DNA of 59,230 nt. Origin: a virus. A program made the translations under genes and the position numbers. Shown here piece after piece: positions 38,299 to 47,511 of the stretch (positions within the stretch are counted from its first letter, which is position 1; the number at the start of each line of letters is the position of its first letter). The notes beneath the pieces are model-generated. The model was not told the origin of the DNA, searched no databases, and saw nothing but the letters and a program-made list of their open reading frames with translations. The stretch spans positions 1 through 59,230 of the IMG/VR virus record IMGVR_UViG_3300012936_000013; one strand, given 5' to 3'.

Positions 38299-39020
38299 TT
38301 AAACTCCAAACCCGGCAAGGCTTCATACTCGTTCTGTTCCAAGGGAATGATCTCCCGGTGTGAGTGTGAAACTTGCAAGGGTCTAAAGCGTCCCGATCCC
38401 ATCTTAGTGCCAGTTATGCCAGCCGATGACATTAAATTAATTGACTTTAAGCGAGCGTAAGTGTCACACTTACCTTCGTCTTGAAGCTCATCTTCTGTCA
38501 TATAAGAAACAGAAACAGCATCACTAAAGCCATCTCTAGATGTACGAAAGCTGGGGTAAAAGTGAATGCTGTTGACAAAATCGTCTTCTGTCTTAATAGT
38601 GTTAAAATTTCCTGCACACGATGTAACATCTAGCCAATCCAAAACTTTAAAATTAGTATTCTTTTTTGAAGGGGTGGGCAAACCTTTAAGGTTCTTGTCT
38701 GAGAAGACGTACAGCTTTTCATATAACATGGTGTACTTCTTGACACCCATGGTCAGTTCAAGTGTAAAATCTTCTGGGTGGATTCTCATTGAATCAATCA
38801 TCTCTCCGAAAGGAATGAGACCTTGCAGAGAAAGGTAGAAGCAAAGATCTGAAAACTGTTCAATTGATTCTTCGTCAAAAAAGTGAGGCGGCTCATGCTC
38901 ACAGTATACAAGCGGTAAATTGTTTTCTTCAGCAAACTTCAATGCCTCATAACTACAACCAACCACTGCACACTCAGTGTACATGAGTCCCGCATCATCA
39001 ATTAAAACTCTATTTGTCAA
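38295..39020 (-). CDS. Hypothetical protein, 241 aa
   Basis: TTG start at 39020 with CGGAG upstream, overlapping the transglycosylase end. MYTECAVVGCSYEALKFAE, YCEHEPPHFFDEES and a mixed alpha/beta body. It overlaps the next gene by 4 bases and probably works with it. No family recognised. Confidence 0.45.
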   Translation of the reverse strand: MTNRVLIDDAGLMYTECAVVGCSYEALKFAEENNLPLVYCEHEPPHFFDEESIEQFSDLCFYLSLQGLIPFGEMIDSMRIHPEDFTLELTMGVKKYTMLYEKLYVFSDKNLKGLPTPSKKNTNFKVLDWLDVTSCAGNFNTIKTEDDFVNSIHFYPSFRTSRDGFSDAVSVSYMTEDELQDEGKCDTYARLKSINLMSSAGITGTKMGSGRFRPLQVSHSHREIIPLEQNEYEALPGLEFK

Positions 39021-39522
39021 TTTTCAATCTCCGCATGGCACGTTTAATTCTTGCAGCCCTTTTCAAAACTTTCTTTGCGTAAAACATTCCTGTTTTGTGG
39101 GGTGCATCTCCCTTGCAGCGATAACCTGCGTTGTATCCACACAGACCGACAACATAGTTTTTCTTTCGGCACTTTCCAACCCTGCATTTACCATAGCTGT
39201 GCAACCAGAAGCCAAAGATTTTGGTTCCGGCTGTGATAGATGTTACAGGATTTTTAAGTTCCTCGCAGGTGTACTTAATTCTACCTGAAGCCTTGCCGCC
39301 TGTCCACTTGGGCACGACCTGAGTCAGACCACAGGCGTTTGCCCAACTAACTGCCGTCGGTGTCCAGTTACTCTCCGTCTGGATGAGAGCAACCATGACA
39401 ACAGGATCAACATCTGCCTTCTCTGCGAGAGTTGTCACCAGAGGCATCTTCTCGCAGGCAAGCTGAGAGTTTGGCATACCAATAGAAATTACTGCTGCAC
39501 AAATTAGTTCCGATAAACCCAT
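39010..39522 (-). CDS. Lytic transglycosylase (SLT-type)
   Basis: 170 aa. ALIQTESNWTPTAVS carries the catalytic Glu, ANACGLTQVVPKW the Gly-Leu-(T/M)-Q motif, and GLCGYNAGYRC the Asn-Ala-Gly motif of soluble lytic transglycosylases. The N-terminus is hydrophobic (LICAAVISIGM) and could act as a weak signal or anchor. Several Cys pairs suggest periplasmic folding. It cuts the glycan strand. GGAGG upstream of the ATG at 39522. Confidence 0.85.
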   Translation of the reverse strand: MGLSELICAAVISIGMPNSQLACEKMPLVTTLAEKADVDPVVMVALIQTESNWTPTAVSWANACGLTQVVPKWTGGKASGRIKYTCEELKNPVTSITAGTKIFGFWLHSYGKCRVGKCRKKNYVVGLCGYNAGYRCKGDAPHKTGMFYAKKVLKRAARIKRAMRRLKIDK

Positions 39523-39525
39523 GCA

Positions 39526-39810
39526 TCATGCCTCCGTGTATAAACCCATAACGTGATTTTCTAAAATCAAATTAAACTTTTCACTACCCACTTGTACCTC
39601 CTCAATCATTGAGGAGTTGACCACAAGAGTGGAACCCACCTCTCCGGTAAGATCAATGAACTTCTGGCAGTCTGCTGCTACAGCAACCAGCTTGACCAAA
39701 GACCAAGGAGACTTCTTGAGCGAGGATTCGGGAATCAGCACAGTGACCTCATCCCGATCCTCACCCTTGATAGGCTCTACAAGTAGGTGTCTGTTGAATG
39801 GTACAAACAT
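39526..39810 (-). CDS. GroES/gp31-like co-chaperonin
   Basis: 94 aa, GroES size. VPFNRHLLVEPIKGED opens the beta barrel, IPESSLKKSPWSLVKLVAV covers the mobile loop, and VGSTLVVNSSMIEEV and LILENHVMGLY close the barrel. The same layout is found in the T4 gp31/marine phage co-chaperonin family. It would cap GroEL rings; the phage GroEL is at 22256. AGAGGAG seven bases upstream. Sequence is distant from bacterial GroES, so it may be adapted to phage capsid folding. Confidence 0.8.
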   Translation of the reverse strand: MFVPFNRHLLVEPIKGEDRDEVTVLIPESSLKKSPWSLVKLVAVAADCQKFIDLTGEVGSTLVVNSSMIEEVQVGSEKFNLILENHVMGLYTEA

Positions 39811-39822
39811 CTCTACTCTCCT

Positions 39823-40071
39823 CTAGTTTCGTCTAATAGTGGCAACCTTCTCGTAGAAATCAAGAAGCTGTTCCATATCTTCTTCGTCCTTAATCAAACG
39901 ATAAGCCTTGACAGCAAGACGCTGCTGCTCCTTGGACAACCAACCGTTGTCTTCATACTCCTTGCGGAGTTCTCGGCGTTGCTCCTTGAAAGGCTCTTGG
40001 GCTTCTTCCAAGGCAGCTACGGATTTAATGTAGTTCTCAATATACTGATCAACTGTCTTTACATCACTCAT
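39823..40071 (-). CDS. Small helical protein, 82 aa (GapR/DUF2312-like pattern)
   Basis: The start at 40071 (MSDVKTVDQYIENYIKS) has GGAG six bases upstream. KEQRRELRKEYEDNGWLSK followed by AYRLIKDEEDME resembles the (I)-R-x-x-Y-x-x-(A/N)-x-x-x-G-(W/F)-(D/L) pattern of GapR-like DNA-binding proteins. Function uncertain. Own promoter upstream. Confidence 0.5.
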   Translation of the reverse strand: MSDVKTVDQYIENYIKSVAALEEAQEPFKEQRRELRKEYEDNGWLSKEQQRLAVKAYRLIKDEEDMEQLLDFYEKVATIRRN

Positions 40072-40100
40072 TAGATTCTCCTTTTCTGAGTTGTGATAAC

Positions 40101-40129
40101 ATAATAACACCAATTGACGCTGGTGTCAA
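40101..40129 (-). promoter_or_regulatory. Sigma-70-like promoter
   Basis: TTGACA (40124-40129), 17-base spacer, TATTAT (40101-40106), preceded by an A-tract. Drives the 82-aa and GroES-like genes. Confidence 0.8.
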
Positions 40130-40150
40130 GCGTTTTTTTATTTTTTTTAT

Positions 40151-42568
40151 TTATCCACACTTTGCATAGCCACAGGCTGTGCAAGTTACACATCCATCCT
40201 GATACACCAGAGCATCAGAACTACATTCGGTACACATCTTATCGCTAGGCACCTCCCCGTCTTTAATGTAAGACTTCAGAATACGAGCAATGCACTTTGA
40301 GAAAGAAAACATATCGCTCTCTTTATCCTTCTGTAGTTGCTCAACCATAAACTTAACCTCGGCTCCGTGGCGAAGACCCAACGAGATCATACGAGTAAAC
40401 GCAGCATCAGTTGGATTATCAAAAGCCTTAACCACATCTTTCACAGTAATACTATCACCATTGTATCCAAATGTCAAGTCATATCTGTTGTTTTTTGTCT
40501 TAAAATGTGTTTTTGATAAAGTACCCTTGACGTATCGCTTGGGAATCTCAATCATGCTCGCCTCACCAGCGAGAACTTCATACGGCTTTTCATCCATCAA
40601 GCCCACAAGGACAACCCACTTCTCACCCTTAATGGTGGTGTGGTGAATATCACACTCTACAACCTCTGGTCGTTTTGGCGCTGCGTGCTGAGGGAAAACC
40701 TCACTACTTGCGTCTTCGTTCGTCACAAGAACGCCAGTCCGAGAACCGTCAACATAAATAGTGACACCCTTCAAGCCCTGCTTCCACGCCTCCAAGTACA
40801 ACTCAGACACCACGTCAGTTGACGTGCCCTTCGGCAAGTTAATTGTAGAACTAATCGCATGATCAATATTTTTTTGAATCGCTGCCTGAATCTCAATGCG
40901 GCGTAGCCAGTCAATCTGATCACTCTCCGTGAAAAACTCTGGTAAAGTGTTCTTGCCAGTGGCATCAAAGTATTCTTGCACGTTGTGGTGGAACACTTCA
41001 AACTCTTTCCAGTGGTCTCCCAACTCATCAATGAAATCGTCTTCTGAATATTCTGCCGTCTCTAGCTTTCGTCGTCTCACGTAGGAGTTTCTAAACACAG
41101 GCTCAAGACCAGAAGAAGTCTGAGACATGATAGACACCGAACCTGTAGGCGCATTTGTTAGAATAGAAATATTCCTGCGACCGTACTCATGCATCAGTGC
41201 ACGAATGTCGCTGGGTAGTTCTTTCAAGAACTCGTGATCAACCTCTTTACTACTGTCATAAACAGCGAAAGCTCCACGTTCTCTGCCCAAGATCACACTC
41301 TCACGATACGCTTCGTTTCTGAGGGTCGCATAGATAGAGGAAACAACCTCAATAGCGTCCTGAGAATCGTATGGCAACTGCAACCTAGCAAGGGCATCTG
41401 CTAACCCGTGTGTACCCAACCCTGTACGACGACCGTTTAGTGCTGCCGTCTTCAGTTTTGCCCACAACTCAACTTCATCCTCGGTGTCACAAGCATCTAG
41501 GATTCCCTCAAGTTTCTCAGCCTCTAAAGTGACAAGATCATCTGACAGGCGCATACCTACCTTGACAACTTCAGCAAACTTTTTAAAATTAAATTCTGCT
41601 TCTGGCGTGAACGGATTATCAACCAAATGTTTTAAATTCAAAGAGATTAAACGGCAGCTATCATATGCAGACAAGGGGATTTCTGCACAGGGGTTAGTAC
41701 AGATAGTCTTATACCCCACATCTGAGTAGCATTCTGCTGGGAGGGTTTTTTCAATGTTTCCCCACATGAGCAAGCCCGGTTCAGCAGTTTTCGTCGCCGA
41801 CTCCACAATAGTATCCCACAGTGCCGAGGCATCAACCTCTTTCGTAACTGTAGGGGTCTCGGATCCGACTGGGTACTGTAAATTAAAAGTTTCCTTTTTC
41901 TGCACAGCTTCCATGAAATCATCACTGATTTTAATAGAGACGTTTGCACCCGTGACTTTCGTCAAGTCGTGCTTCATCGTGACAAAGTTTTCAATGTCTG
42001 GGTGTCTCACGTCCATCGTTATCATCAGTGCTCCTCGTCTACCGTTCTGACCAATCATACGACAAACGTAAGAATAAAAATCCGCAAAGCTCCATGCGCC
42101 AGTGGTCGTACCAGCGGAGTTGTTTACCGATGCTCCGTCTGGACGTAGATTAGATACGTCAAGACCAACGCCACACCGACGCTTAAATAGATTAGCAAGA
42201 TCTCTGCCTGCGTTAACGATGGAGGAGATGTTATCTTCTGGTGACTCAACCACCACGCAGTTTGATAGCGAGACATTAACATAATTATTTCCGATACCCA
42301 TCATGGGCGAACCCTGTGGGACAATATATTTGAAATCTTTTAAATATTCGTAAACCTGTTCTTCGGACAATTCGTGACCAGAATTGAAATCTTTTTCAAT
42401 CCTAGCGAATTCACTCGCAAGCCTGCGGTGCATATCGTCCGGGGTCTTTTCTTTAAATTCCCCCTCTTTATTTTTAAGTGCGTACTTTGTCATCCACACG
42501 TTAGTTGCCAGTTCATCACCGCCGAAGTATTTCAGCGTTGAATCATATACCTCATCTCTTGTAAACAT
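40151..42568 (-). CDS. nrdJ: Class II (B12-dependent) ribonucleotide reductase
   Basis: About 805 aa. NYVNVSLSNCVVVESPED and FKRRCGVGLDVSNLRP form the N-terminal barrel, TNPCAEIPLSAYDSC carries the active-site Cys, and NAPTGSVSIMSQTSSG the finger region. The C-terminal zinc ribbon (CTECSSDA, CTACGYAKCG) marks adenosylcobalamin enzymes. It makes deoxynucleotides without oxygen and without an NrdB partner, using host B12. The start at 42568 is chosen over 42577 for ribosome-site spacing. Only one subunit gene, as expected. Confidence 0.95.
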   Translation of the reverse strand: MFTRDEVYDSTLKYFGGDELATNVWMTKYALKNKEGEFKEKTPDDMHRRLASEFARIEKDFNSGHELSEEQVYEYLKDFKYIVPQGSPMMGIGNNYVNVSLSNCVVVESPEDNISSIVNAGRDLANLFKRRCGVGLDVSNLRPDGASVNNSAGTTTGAWSFADFYSYVCRMIGQNGRRGALMITMDVRHPDIENFVTMKHDLTKVTGANVSIKISDDFMEAVQKKETFNLQYPVGSETPTVTKEVDASALWDTIVESATKTAEPGLLMWGNIEKTLPAECYSDVGYKTICTNPCAEIPLSAYDSCRLISLNLKHLVDNPFTPEAEFNFKKFAEVVKVGMRLSDDLVTLEAEKLEGILDACDTEDEVELWAKLKTAALNGRRTGLGTHGLADALARLQLPYDSQDAIEVVSSIYATLRNEAYRESVILGRERGAFAVYDSSKEVDHEFLKELPSDIRALMHEYGRRNISILTNAPTGSVSIMSQTSSGLEPVFRNSYVRRRKLETAEYSEDDFIDELGDHWKEFEVFHHNVQEYFDATGKNTLPEFFTESDQIDWLRRIEIQAAIQKNIDHAISSTINLPKGTSTDVVSELYLEAWKQGLKGVTIYVDGSRTGVLVTNEDASSEVFPQHAAPKRPEVVECDIHHTTIKGEKWVVLVGLMDEKPYEVLAGEASMIEIPKRYVKGTLSKTHFKTKNNRYDLTFGYNGDSITVKDVVKAFDNPTDAAFTRMISLGLRHGAEVKFMVEQLQKDKESDMFSFSKCIARILKSYIKDGEVPSDKMCTECSSDALVYQDGCVTCTACGYAKCG

Positions 42569-42600
42569 TTTTATCATACCCCTTTATTCATTTTGTTAAT

Positions 42601-43983
42601 TTATTCTTTTCTTCCATTGCGGAAGTTTTTGTACTTTTCTTTTAAAGTTTCAGCTTGTCGCTTCGCTGCGTTTGCCGCAAGCGAGCTTGGTGTGTCACCA
42701 GTTCTTTCCAAAACTTTAATTTTGACATTGCGAGTTTCCATGAAAATCGGAAACACAATTCCGTCGGGACCGTTTCTGTTCTTGGCTACAAACATTCGTC
42801 CCTCGTTCGTATTCTTATCTTCAATGGTCCGAGAGATAGTGCAGATGAAATCGGCAACAAAGCACTTATTGAAAGCCTCTGAAATTGATTCCATCGTGAT
42901 AACCTCTGCATTCAAGCCCGTCCTATTCGTTTGTGATGCCGTCCACACTGGGCATTGGTATACCTGTGCCAGTGCTCGCATCTCCTCATAAATAGACTCC
43001 AACTCGTTTCTTTTTTCTTTTCTCTTGTCAATTGGGCGAAGAAGGTCTCCGTAGTCTACAAGAATCATGTCGGGCTTAATTCCACGAGCAATAAGTTTCT
43101 CAAGGTGGTTCGTGATCGTCGCTGTGGTAGCCGTTTTTGTGGGATATTCTTTCACGATAAGACGACCAGTCACATCCTTAATCTGCTCATAAATTTCTTC
43201 TTTTCTGGTGAACAGATCGGACAAGCCGATGCCCGTAATGCAACTGTCATATCGTGACGCAACCACGGTATCGCCCAACTCCAAAGTATAATGAACAACG
43301 GTCTTACCAGCCTTCAAAGCCTCAGCACCAAGGTGAACGAGGACCATGGACTTACCAACGCCCGTGGGAGCAATCACTACCCCAAGCTCTCCAATGCCGA
43401 GACCACCCTGAGTGATAGTATCAATTTTTTTCCAACCTGTGGTGATAGGATCACGAGACTTCAACTCAAAACGGCTCTCAAAGTCTGCCAAATAATCATA
43501 TCCAAAGTTGTTTTCGGATCCCAACTTCAAAGCGCAGTCAATCTTCTTTCTCACTTCATCATAAGAAGTAGAACTGGCACGTGTGATGAGGTCTGCCGAC
43601 TCAAGCAGCGCCTCTTTCAATTTCTGCTTCTTGCAGAACTCAAGAGAAACACTCTTAATATACTCAGAGTCTTTGACTTGTGAGTTTGCGGCTAAAATTC
43701 TAGCAAAATATTCTCGCACCTGCTTGACAACAACTTCATTCTCCTCGTCAAGCTCTGTACGCAGGAGGGTGGTCATCGCATCCCTAGATGGGTGTGTGCC
43801 GTACTTATCCCTATGGGCAAACATCCTCTTGAGAAAAAGTCTCAGGTATTTTACCTCCAAGAATTCAACGTCAAGAACCTCACGAATCTGATCCGAGAAC
43901 ACACGGTCTTCAAAGATCAGATGAACCAAACTTTCTTGAAAGCTGGTGCCAAACTTTGCGAAACTAATTTCCGGTGGTGTCAC
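42601..43983 (-). CDS. dnaB: Replicative DNA helicase, DnaB-type
   Basis: 460 aa. GWKKIDTITQGGLGIGELG, VIAPTGVGKSMVLVH (Walker A), DMILVDYGDLLRP (Walker B) and WTASQTNRTGLNAE make the RecA-type motor; the N-terminal 160 aa hold the helical domain. Equivalent of T4 gp41. GTG start at 43983 with AAGGAG. No separate primase gene was recognised in the window. It overlaps the RNase H gene. Confidence 0.92.
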   Translation of the reverse strand: MTPPEISFAKFGTSFQESLVHLIFEDRVFSDQIREVLDVEFLEVKYLRLFLKRMFAHRDKYGTHPSRDAMTTLLRTELDEENEVVVKQVREYFARILAANSQVKDSEYIKSVSLEFCKKQKLKEALLESADLITRASSTSYDEVRKKIDCALKLGSENNFGYDYLADFESRFELKSRDPITTGWKKIDTITQGGLGIGELGVVIAPTGVGKSMVLVHLGAEALKAGKTVVHYTLELGDTVVASRYDSCITGIGLSDLFTRKEEIYEQIKDVTGRLIVKEYPTKTATTATITNHLEKLIARGIKPDMILVDYGDLLRPIDKRKEKRNELESIYEEMRALAQVYQCPVWTASQTNRTGLNAEVITMESISEAFNKCFVADFICTISRTIEDKNTNEGRMFVAKNRNGPDGIVFPIFMETRNVKIKVLERTGDTPSSLAANAAKRQAETLKEKYKNFRNGRKE

Positions 43984-44968
43984 TTGTTACTCCTTTTTCA
44001 AACGAAATCTTTTTTAAGATTTGGAAAAGGTCGTTCCAGTTCCATTCACCAAACCCGTCCATAACCATCATCTTGCGAATCTCGGTCTTGTTAAAGTGGT
44101 ACTCAAAATCATCAATTGTATCATTAATCTTCTGGTTACCTTGTGCAGAAATGCTTGGAACATATAGCTGCATCATTTTATAGTTTAACCTAATTGTGTC
44201 TTCTTGTTCAACTATATTTTTAAAAACTTTTAGTCCCGACTCTTTAGCCTGCTCCTCTGCGTATTCCAGTATACTATCAATCGTGTGAGACTTCTCCTCC
44301 GACAAGAAAGAAAACCTCTTTGCAACAGTTGGCAACCCCACCCCTTGGACACCGGGCAGGTTATCAGATTTATCGCCAGCGATAGCACGAGCAAGGGCAA
44401 AGTTTGCTGGGTGGATGCCAAACTTATCAATAATATTGTTCTTGTTCAAGACCTCCTTTTGGATTGGTCTGAACACAACGGTGGAGTCATCACACAACTG
44501 AAAAAAATCTTTGTCGCTGGAAACGATAACCTTCTGATAGTCATCAAAACGACCGTGCTGAATCACGGCAGAAATAATATCATCTGCCTCTACATTGTCC
44601 AACACAAGCTGCATGATAGGCGTGCAGTTTAGATACTCAAAGAGCCTTGTCTGTTGCCAGATTTTATTTTCTATCTCCTCTGACTCTGACAAGTTTCTTA
44701 TCTGCCTGTTAAGACGGATGGGTTTGCGACCAGCCTTATATTCCTTGACAGTGCTCTTGCGGCGGGATGAGCCGCCTGCACCATCCCAACAAACCACGAT
44801 CTCATCTGGGCTTGTCTCTCTGCATAGCTTCTGAAGGATCTTCAGGAATCCCTTGAGACCACCAATCGGCTGACCGTTTGTGGATAGGCTTGGGTCTACA
44901 ATGTAAGCTCTGAAGTACATGTTGAGGGCATCAATAACCAACACCCTTTTCTTTTTATTATTCGTCAT
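43964..44968 (-). CDS. 5'-3' exonuclease/RNase H (FEN family)
   Basis: The start at 44968 has GAGG six bases upstream. VIDALNMYFRAY, NVEADDIISAVI, VIVSSDKDFFQLC and GDKSDNLPGVQGVGLPT give the FEN metal-binding Asp set and the helix-hairpin-helix. It removes RNA primers from lagging strands, as T4 Rnh does. 334 aa. It overlaps the deaminase by about 10 bases. Confidence 0.92.
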   Translation of the reverse strand: MTNNKKKRVLVIDALNMYFRAYIVDPSLSTNGQPIGGLKGFLKILQKLCRETSPDEIVVCWDGAGGSSRRKSTVKEYKAGRKPIRLNRQIRNLSESEEIENKIWQQTRLFEYLNCTPIMQLVLDNVEADDIISAVIQHGRFDDYQKVIVSSDKDFFQLCDDSTVVFRPIQKEVLNKNNIIDKFGIHPANFALARAIAGDKSDNLPGVQGVGLPTVAKRFSFLSEEKSHTIDSILEYAEEQAKESGLKVFKNIVEQEDTIRLNYKMMQLYVPSISAQGNQKINDTIDDFEYHFNKTEIRKMMVMDGFGEWNWNDLFQILKKISFEKGVTSDTTGN

Positions 44969-45374
44969 ATCCAACCTCTATCTTTTTGTCTTGGAGGTGG
45001 TACGACCCCCAGCTTTTATCACCTGTGGTGTATACCACTCTCTTTATTCCTACAAACTTCATAGCCTCGTGGCACATGGAGCAGGGCTTGCTCATTTTCC
45101 ATCGCCCTTTTTTATTGATTCTTGCAACATACATCGTGGCACCCTGCGTTGACGATCTATCAATCCCAAGCACACAAGCTAGTTCGGCATGGTGTGTTGC
45201 CCTGCCGGGAGCGGTTCTGAACCTTTGACCAAAAGAGGTGTGGTTGTCGCTATTGGCTGCAACATTAATGATAGAACCACCTCGGATCAGAACCGCCCCA
45301 TGACGGAAAGTGCAGTGACCAGATTGCTCTGCTGCTTTCGCTGCCATCCTCAAGCGGCGAATCTCTTTACACAC
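44958..45374 (-). CDS. Deoxycytidylate/cytidine deaminase-family protein
   Basis: The GTG start at 45374 has GGAG six bases before it. GRATHHAELACVLG provides His-Ala-Glu and KPCSMCHEAMKFVGIKRVV the PCxxC zinc ligands, the core of CMP/dCMP deaminases. It likely makes dUMP for dTMP, but base or tRNA deaminase activity is not excluded. 138 aa. Perfect promoter upstream. Confidence 0.85.
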   Translation of the reverse strand: MCKEIRRLRMAAKAAEQSGHCTFRHGAVLIRGGSIINVAANSDNHTSFGQRFRTAPGRATHHAELACVLGIDRSSTQGATMYVARINKKGRWKMSKPCSMCHEAMKFVGIKRVVYTTGDKSWGSYHLQDKKIEVGYDE

Positions 45375-45411
45375 AAATAACTCCAAAAAAAATGCCCTTA
45401 ATCATGTAATC

Positions 45412-45440
45412 ATTATACACAACTAAAGGCACATTGTCAA
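45412..45440 (-). promoter_or_regulatory. Consensus sigma-70 promoter
   Basis: TTGACA (45435-45440) and TATAAT (45412-45417), both perfect, 17-base spacer, A-tract upstream. Drives the deaminase, RNase H and helicase genes. Confidence 0.9.
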
Positions 45441-45449
45441 GCGTTTTTT

Positions 45450-46589
45450 TTATTCCACTTCTGGTGTCGGGGTATCTTCGTCACCATCAATGTCGTAAAA
45501 GTCTGCTGCGCTGCCTTGCCGCTTGTCAAATTTCAAGACAACCTCCTCATCCATCAATTCAAGAATGCGATTCCTGAACTTCTCGTTTGCCATCTTCTCC
45601 ATCCACCGACCGGGCTGGAACTTTTCTGTGGTGCCATCAGAGTGTGTTAGTGTGTACCAAGACCCGGCAGAAACAAGGTGTTCCGAACTCTTGACTGCCT
45701 CAAACCAACTCTCCTCGTCTTGGATTCCAACTTCACCGCCCCAAAGAATCTTGAACGCACACTGGCGACCGGCTGTACCGAATCGGGATTTCTCCAGCTT
45801 CACCTTCACCTCCGAGCCAATCCGGAATCCACGGTCATCCATGATAAATGAAGCCTTCGCTTTCCGACCCGTCAGCCATACACGCAAACTATATGTATAG
45901 TGCATAGCCTTGCCACCGGGAGTGAAATAGGGTGTCGTCATCGCTTCTGCAACATTACTGGTAATATTGGTCTTCAACTGATTCAACACCACCAACGTCG
46001 CCTCTGCATTTGCAATAGGCTGGACGAGCTTGGACATTCCCTTTGACAAAATCCTTGGCTTAACAGCCATGCTAGACAGTGGATTAAAGTCTCCCGCAAT
46101 ATCGGTCTCGCTTGGTGTGAGTGCCAAACTATCCCAGACGAAAAGAATCCTGTTCTCTGCTTGAGAAAGAATGTCCTCAATCGTCTCCAAGACGAACTCT
46201 ACGGAAGTCGCCTGAATATATAAAATGTTGTCAGCATCGCAACCAGCGGCAGTTAAAAAGTCAGAAGAAATAGCAGATTCTGAATCAAAATAGACAACAT
46301 CAATCCCCATCTTCTGAGCATTCGCAGCAACCTGAGCAGCCATGTACGACTTCCCTGTTGCTTCAAGACCTGCGATCTCGGAAACCTTCCCAACAGGGAT
46401 GCCTCCTCGTTTACCTCGGCAAATAATAGAGTCAAGCCAGCGAGAACCTGTCGGGATGAAATCTTTAACATCGGTTGGGTTTTCGTCTGCTAGACTATAA
46501 GCCACATTTTGTCCATGCTTTTTATTAATAGCAGCCCTCATGTCCGCAATAGACATTTTACCTGCACCTTTGTTTTTGCTTCTTGCCAT
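45450..46589 (-). CDS. uvsX: RecA/UvsX-type recombinase
   Basis: 379 aa. GKVSEIAGLEATGKSYMAA (Walker A), DVVYFDSESAIS and ILFVWDSLAL (Walker B), and NQLKTNITSNVAEAM (DNA-binding loops) are in RecA order. The protein forms strand-exchange filaments with the SSB gene next door. Acidic C-terminus (DIDGDEDTPTPEVE). GGAG upstream, ten-base spacing. Confidence 0.95.
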   Translation of the reverse strand: MARSKNKGAGKMSIADMRAAINKKHGQNVAYSLADENPTDVKDFIPTGSRWLDSIICRGKRGGIPVGKVSEIAGLEATGKSYMAAQVAANAQKMGIDVVYFDSESAISSDFLTAAGCDADNILYIQATSVEFVLETIEDILSQAENRILFVWDSLALTPSETDIAGDFNPLSSMAVKPRILSKGMSKLVQPIANAEATLVVLNQLKTNITSNVAEAMTTPYFTPGGKAMHYTYSLRVWLTGRKAKASFIMDDRGFRIGSEVKVKLEKSRFGTAGRQCAFKILWGGEVGIQDEESWFEAVKSSEHLVSAGSWYTLTHSDGTTEKFQPGRWMEKMANEKFRNRILELMDEEVVLKFDKRQGSAADFYDIDGDEDTPTPEVE

Positions 46590-46627
46590 AGTAGCATTAC
46601 TCCATTGTTTTCAGTTATAAAATTGTA

Positions 46628-46650
46628 GGGCACCTGTTGACCCTGTGCCC
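46628..46650 (-). terminator. Hairpin terminator after SSB
   Basis: GGGCAC and GTGCCC form a 6-bp stem with an 11-base loop, followed by TACAATTTTAT on the minus strand. Weak T-run, so it may be partial. Confidence 0.5.
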
Positions 46651-46670
46651 TCCCGTGGGTATCTACAACT

Positions 46671-47435
46671 TTAACTTAGAAGATCGTTAAAGGCTTGCTC
46701 AACCGAGTTTGTGTTCTCGGTGGTGGTGGTGTTTCCACCATACTTCGTAGTCTCAGACGAAGTTTCCTCCGGGTTGTCAGATGCAAGATACTCGTCAAGC
46801 ATCGTCTGAACCTGAGCCGGAGTCTTGCGCTCAAACAAGCCGTCAAAGTCTGGAACAGTTTCCAGCAGCTTTGCACACTCCTCTGGTGAGATGTCCGGAC
46901 AAATCGCTGAAGTGCGACGGTGCGGAGTGAGGCGAGTAACAGGGAACGCTGCACCCTGCGGCTTACCGTATTGTAGAGTGAGGTCCGTACCCTCTGAAGG
47001 ATCCGTAATGTCACCATACTCCGGATTAAGAACGAGGTTTAGAAGCTGTTCGTAAACAGTCTTACCAAAGCCCCAGACTCGGACACCCTGATTCTCCTCT
47101 CCACGCACAATCACGGGAGCAAAGAAACGTTGACGTGCATTAAGAGACTTCGCCATCTTAATACTGTCGTCAGTACCCTCTTGATACAAAGAACGAATGA
47201 AATCGTTCAGAGGATCATCCTCACCAAAATTCTTCTTTGGCGAAAGGAACCCTGCGTTCTGTCCCAAATTATAGTGGAACCAAAACTCCTTAAAGGGATC
47301 GCCGTCAGCGGTCGGAACAATACGAATTGTCTGCTCCCCATCTGCTGGTCGCCAGAAGTTGCTCTTTGAGTTTGAGCGCCCTCCGTTTTGAAGTCGTGAC
47401 AGCTTCTCTCGCATCTTGTTAATATCAATACCCAT
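46671..47435 (-). CDS. Single-stranded DNA-binding protein, gp32-like
   Basis: 254 aa. MGIDINKMREKLSRLQ (start helix for cooperativity), NFWRPADGEQTIRIVPTADG, FWFHYNLGQ and VWGFGKTVYEQLLNLVLNP are typical of the marine myophage gp32 family. The C-terminus is Asp/Asn/Thr-rich, as in gp32. Binds ssDNA in replication and recombination; lies before UvsX, as expected. Start 47435 has GGAG upstream. Confidence 0.9.
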   Translation of the reverse strand: MGIDINKMREKLSRLQNGGRSNSKSNFWRPADGEQTIRIVPTADGDPFKEFWFHYNLGQNAGFLSPKKNFGEDDPLNDFIRSLYQEGTDDSIKMAKSLNARQRFFAPVIVRGEENQGVRVWGFGKTVYEQLLNLVLNPEYGDITDPSEGTDLTLQYGKPQGAAFPVTRLTPHRRTSAICPDISPEECAKLLETVPDFDGLFERKTPAQVQTMLDEYLASDNPEETSSETTKYGGNTTTTENTNSVEQAFNDLLS

Positions 47436-47511
47436 TATGTTTCTCCTTGTAGTTGTGGGTTAATTACCCTTGAGTATAAACAGCAAATTTTCTGCTTATC
47501 TGTTTTATATT

